DNA of 64,000 nucleotides from Pseudomonas paeninsulae (lineage in GTDB: Bacteria; Pseudomonadota; Gammaproteobacteria; Pseudomonadales; Pseudomonadaceae). This document shows positions 61,162 through 64,000 of this stretch, in pieces. Under the pieces are notes generated by a model. The model was not told where the DNA came from and made no database searches. It saw only the letters and a list, made by a program, of their open reading frames with translations. The DNA is taken from assembly GCF_035621475.1 (NCBI RefSeq), contig NZ_CP141799.1, forward strand, positions 342,001-406,000. Reading direction: 5' to 3'. Each line of letters starts with the position of its first letter. The stretch's first letter is position 1. Position numbers and translations under genes: made by a program.

Positions 61162-61204
61162 AGCCGATAGTTTGCGCCTATCGATCCGCTTGGCGGGTCG
61201 AGTG

Positions 61205-61233
61205 CTGCCAAGGGATGGGCTTTCTGGCATAAT
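61205..61233 (+). promoter_or_regulatory. Sigma-70-like promoter of pckA
   Basis: CTGCCA (61205-61210), a 17-nt spacer and CATAAT (61228-61233), giving a leader of about 80 nt. Matches four and five of six consensus bases. Confidence 0.5.
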
Positions 61234-61320
61234 CCCGGCACTTTTTTCTCGCTGTAGTAGTGTCTTTGCTTTTACTACAAACCGTTTGGAAACTCGGCCC
61301 TTTGGCCGACGGGGACCCTC

Positions 61321-62862
61321 ATGACGCAAGCTAACAACGCCGTGTACACCGACATCAGCGCTGCACAACTGGTCGAAGAAGCCATTCGCCGCGGTGAGGG
61401 CGAACTGGCTACCAGTGGCGCCCTGGTCGTCCGTACCGGCCACCGCACTGGTCGTTCGCCGGCTGATCGCTTTATCGTGCAAGAGCCGAGCACCGAGGCG
61501 AAAATCGCCTGGGGCGCGATCAACCGCCCGTTCCCGGCCGACAAGTTCGATGCCCTGTGGGATCGCGTCGAGGCATTCAGCCAAAATCAGGACCGCTTCG
61601 TTTCCTACGTGCATGTAGGCTCCGCCGAGGAACACTACCTGGCGGTCAAGATGACCACCGCCACGGCCTGGCAGAACCTGTTCGGCCGTCAGCTGTTCAT
61701 CAATCCAGAGACCTACAACCAAGCGGGCAAAGACGAGTGGACGGTGCTCAACGTGGCCAACTTCGAGTGCGTGCCCGAGCGTGACGGCACCAACTCCGAC
61801 GGTTGCGTGATCATCAACTTCGCCGCCAAAAAGGTTCTGCTGGCCGGCATGCGTTACGCCGGTGAGATGAAGAAAGCCATGTTCTCGGTGCAGAACTTCC
61901 TGCTCCCGGAAAAAGACGTGCTGCCGATGCACTGCGCCGCCAACATCGGCGAAGAGGGCGATGTGACCCTGTTCTTCGGCCTGTCCGGTACCGGCAAGAC
62001 CACCTTGTCGGCCGACGAGTCGCGCTACCTGATCGGCGATGACGAACACGGCTGGGGCGAGGGCGTGGTATTCAACATCGAAGGCGGCTGCTATGCCAAG
62101 TGCATCGACCTGTCCGAGAAGAACGAACCGGTAATCTGGAAAGCCATCCAGTTTGGCACCGTGCTGGAAAACGTCGTCCTCGACGACGAGCGCGTGCCGG
62201 ATTACCGCGATGACAGCCTGACCCAGAACAGCCGCGCCGCCTACCCGCTGGAGTTCGTCGAGAAGCGCAGCGAGAAGAACCTCGGCGGCGAGCCGAACGC
62301 GGTGATCTTCCTGACCTGCGACCTGACCGGCGTACTGCCGCCAGTGTCGATCCTCAACGAAGAACAGGCGGCCTACCACTTCCTGTCAGGCTACACCGCG
62401 CTGGTCGGTTCCACCGAGATGGGCAGCGGCAGCGGCATCAAGTCGACCTTCTCCACCTGCTTCGGCGCGCCGTTCTTCCCGCGCCCGGCTGGCGAATACG
62501 CCGAATTGCTGATCAAGCGCATCCGCGGCTTCAACTCCAAGGTCTACCTGGTCAACACCGGCTGGACCGGCGGCGGCTACGGCGTCGGCAAGCGCTTCAA
62601 TATTCCGACTACCCGTGGCGTGATTGCCGCGATCCAGAGCGGCGCGCTGATCGGCACCGAGACCGAGCAACTGCCGATCATCAACCTCAGCGTGCCGACG
62701 TCGGTACCGGGCGTCGAAACCAACCTGCTCAACCCGCGCAACACCTGGGCAGACCAGAACGCCTACGACGAAGCAGCCAAAGGTCTGGCCAAGCTGTTCG
62801 TCGAAAATTTCAAGAAGTTCGATGTCAGCGACGCCATCAAGCAGGCCGGCCCGCAACTCTAA
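61321..62862 (+). CDS. pckA: Phosphoenolpyruvate carboxykinase (ATP)
   Basis: 513 residues. Kinase-1a motif [16 protein letters not shown], preceded by the PckA signature [16 protein letters not shown]; metal/substrate motifs [20 protein letters not shown] and [19 protein letters not shown]. Converts oxaloacetate to PEP in gluconeogenesis; the ATP type is typical of bacteria. Uses GGGGA as ribosome site. Confidence 0.97.
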   Translation: MTQANNAVYTDISAAQLVEEAIRRGEGELATSGALVVRTGHRTGRSPADRFIVQEPSTEAKIAWGAINRPFPADKFDALWDRVEAFSQNQDRFVSYVHVGSAEEHYLAVKMTTATAWQNLFGRQLFINPETYNQAGKDEWTVLNVANFECVPERDGTNSDGCVIINFAAKKVLLAGMRYAGEMKKAMFSVQNFLLPEKDVLPMHCAANIGEEGDVTLFFGLSGTGKTTLSADESRYLIGDDEHGWGEGVVFNIEGGCYAKCIDLSEKNEPVIWKAIQFGTVLENVVLDDERVPDYRDDSLTQNSRAAYPLEFVEKRSEKNLGGEPNAVIFLTCDLTGVLPPVSILNEEQAAYHFLSGYTALVGSTEMGSGSGIKSTFSTCFGAPFFPRPAGEYAELLIKRIRGFNSKVYLVNTGWTGGGYGVGKRFNIPTTRGVIAAIQSGALIGTETEQLPIINLSVPTSVPGVETNLLNPRNTWADQNAYDEAAKGLAKLFVENFKKFDVSDAIKQAGPQL

Positions 62863-62884
62863 GCTGCAGCGCGCCCTGCGACAG

Positions 62885-62907
62885 AGCCGCCTTCGGGCGG
62901 CTTTTTC
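62885..62907 (+). terminator. Terminator after pckA
   Basis: AGCCGCC and GGCGGCT around a TTCG tetraloop, then TTTTC, 22 bases past the stop. Confidence 0.92.
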
Positions 62908-62975
62908 GTTATGGCGATTAGGTGCTGCGTGGTCGCGAGCAAACCGCCGCCGATTCTTCTGCCCCCAGGCATTGT

Positions 62976-62992
62976 GGTGCGCACGGCGCACC
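62976..62992. repeat. Short REP-like palindrome
   Basis: GGTGCGC and GCGCACC with an ACG loop and adjoining CCTACCC, the GTAGGGTGCGC motif of Pseudomonas intergenic repeats, between pckA and recQ-like gene. Confidence 0.6.
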
Positions 62993-63057
62993 CTACCCAA
63001 GGCACCTTCACCGCGATATGGTCACAGGCCATCCAGCGGTCAACGGAGTGACAGCTC

Positions 63058-64000
<943 letters not shown>

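Overview
The window is a chromosomal segment of a GC-rich gammaproteobacterium, almost certainly a Pseudomonas (P. aeruginosa / P. mendocina / P. alcaligenes type). The evidence is the complete spu polyamine cluster in its Pseudomonas order, the Pseudomonas forms of topoisomerase III, serA/D-2-hydroxyglutarate dehydrogenase and reductive pyrimidine catabolism, and the REP-like and MITE-like intergenic repeats. I found no rRNA or tRNA genes, no CRISPR array and no complete insertion sequence.

Layout. 1-12.7 kb: polyamine locus. It holds the N-terminal part of a TetR regulator (AguR-like), a polyamine-binding protein, a glutamylpolyamine synthetase (SpuI-like), then divergently spuA-spuB-spuC (putrescine catabolism through gamma-glutamyl intermediates and transamination) and spuD-spuE-spuF-spuG-spuH (ABC uptake). 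A 29-codon mini-ORF that echoes the SpuG C-terminus sits between spuG and spuH. 13-15 kb: topoisomerase III. 15.19-15.63 kb: an apparent single integron gene cassette carrying a guanidine-II (mini-ykkC) riboswitch, a gdx/sugE guanidinium exporter and a recognisable attC. 15.6-20.6 kb: small accessory genes, namely a fluorescence-recovery-protein homologue, a thioredoxin-like protein, an alpha/beta hydrolase, a DUF2059-like protein, an EF-Tu-type prolyl hydroxylase homologue, a DUF523/TudS protein and a DUF4399 protein. 20.6-26.3 kb: serA divergent from D-2-hydroxyglutarate dehydrogenase, an FAH-family hydrolase, an SdiA-regulated-domain protein and rpiA, with a dispersed repeat.

26.3-34 kb: reductive pyrimidine degradation. 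preA-preT-dihydropyrimidinase lie on the minus strand, divergent from an NCS1 permease and a beta-ureidopropionase-type amidohydrolase. 34-37 kb: a MAPEG protein, a cytochrome c' lipoprotein whose stop codon lies in a MITE-like element, and ligB. 37-45.3 kb: metK and an ArsR-methyltransferase (SahR-like) regulator, divergent across a striking palindrome from the central-carbon operon tkt-epd-pgk-(mliC remnant)-fba. 45.6-51.6 kb: mostly small accessory genes, including a PL7 alginate lyase, a YgjP-like metallohydrolase, DUF2789, a periplasmic binding protein, a GreA/B-like factor and an HDOD protein. 51.7-64 kb: a YccS/FUSC membrane protein, the NfeD protease-slipin pair, a cysteine synthase-glutaredoxin fusion, alanine dehydrogenase, a PAP2 phosphatase, hslO, pckA and the 5' part of a recQ-family helicase cut by the window end.

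The best candidates for unusual biology are the chromosomal integron cassette with a guanidine riboswitch, the coupled mini-ORF in the spu transporter operon, the FRP homologue, and the palindrome between the ArsR-methyltransferase regulator and transketolase. Product calls rest on recognition of conserved motifs in the translations, not on database searches.
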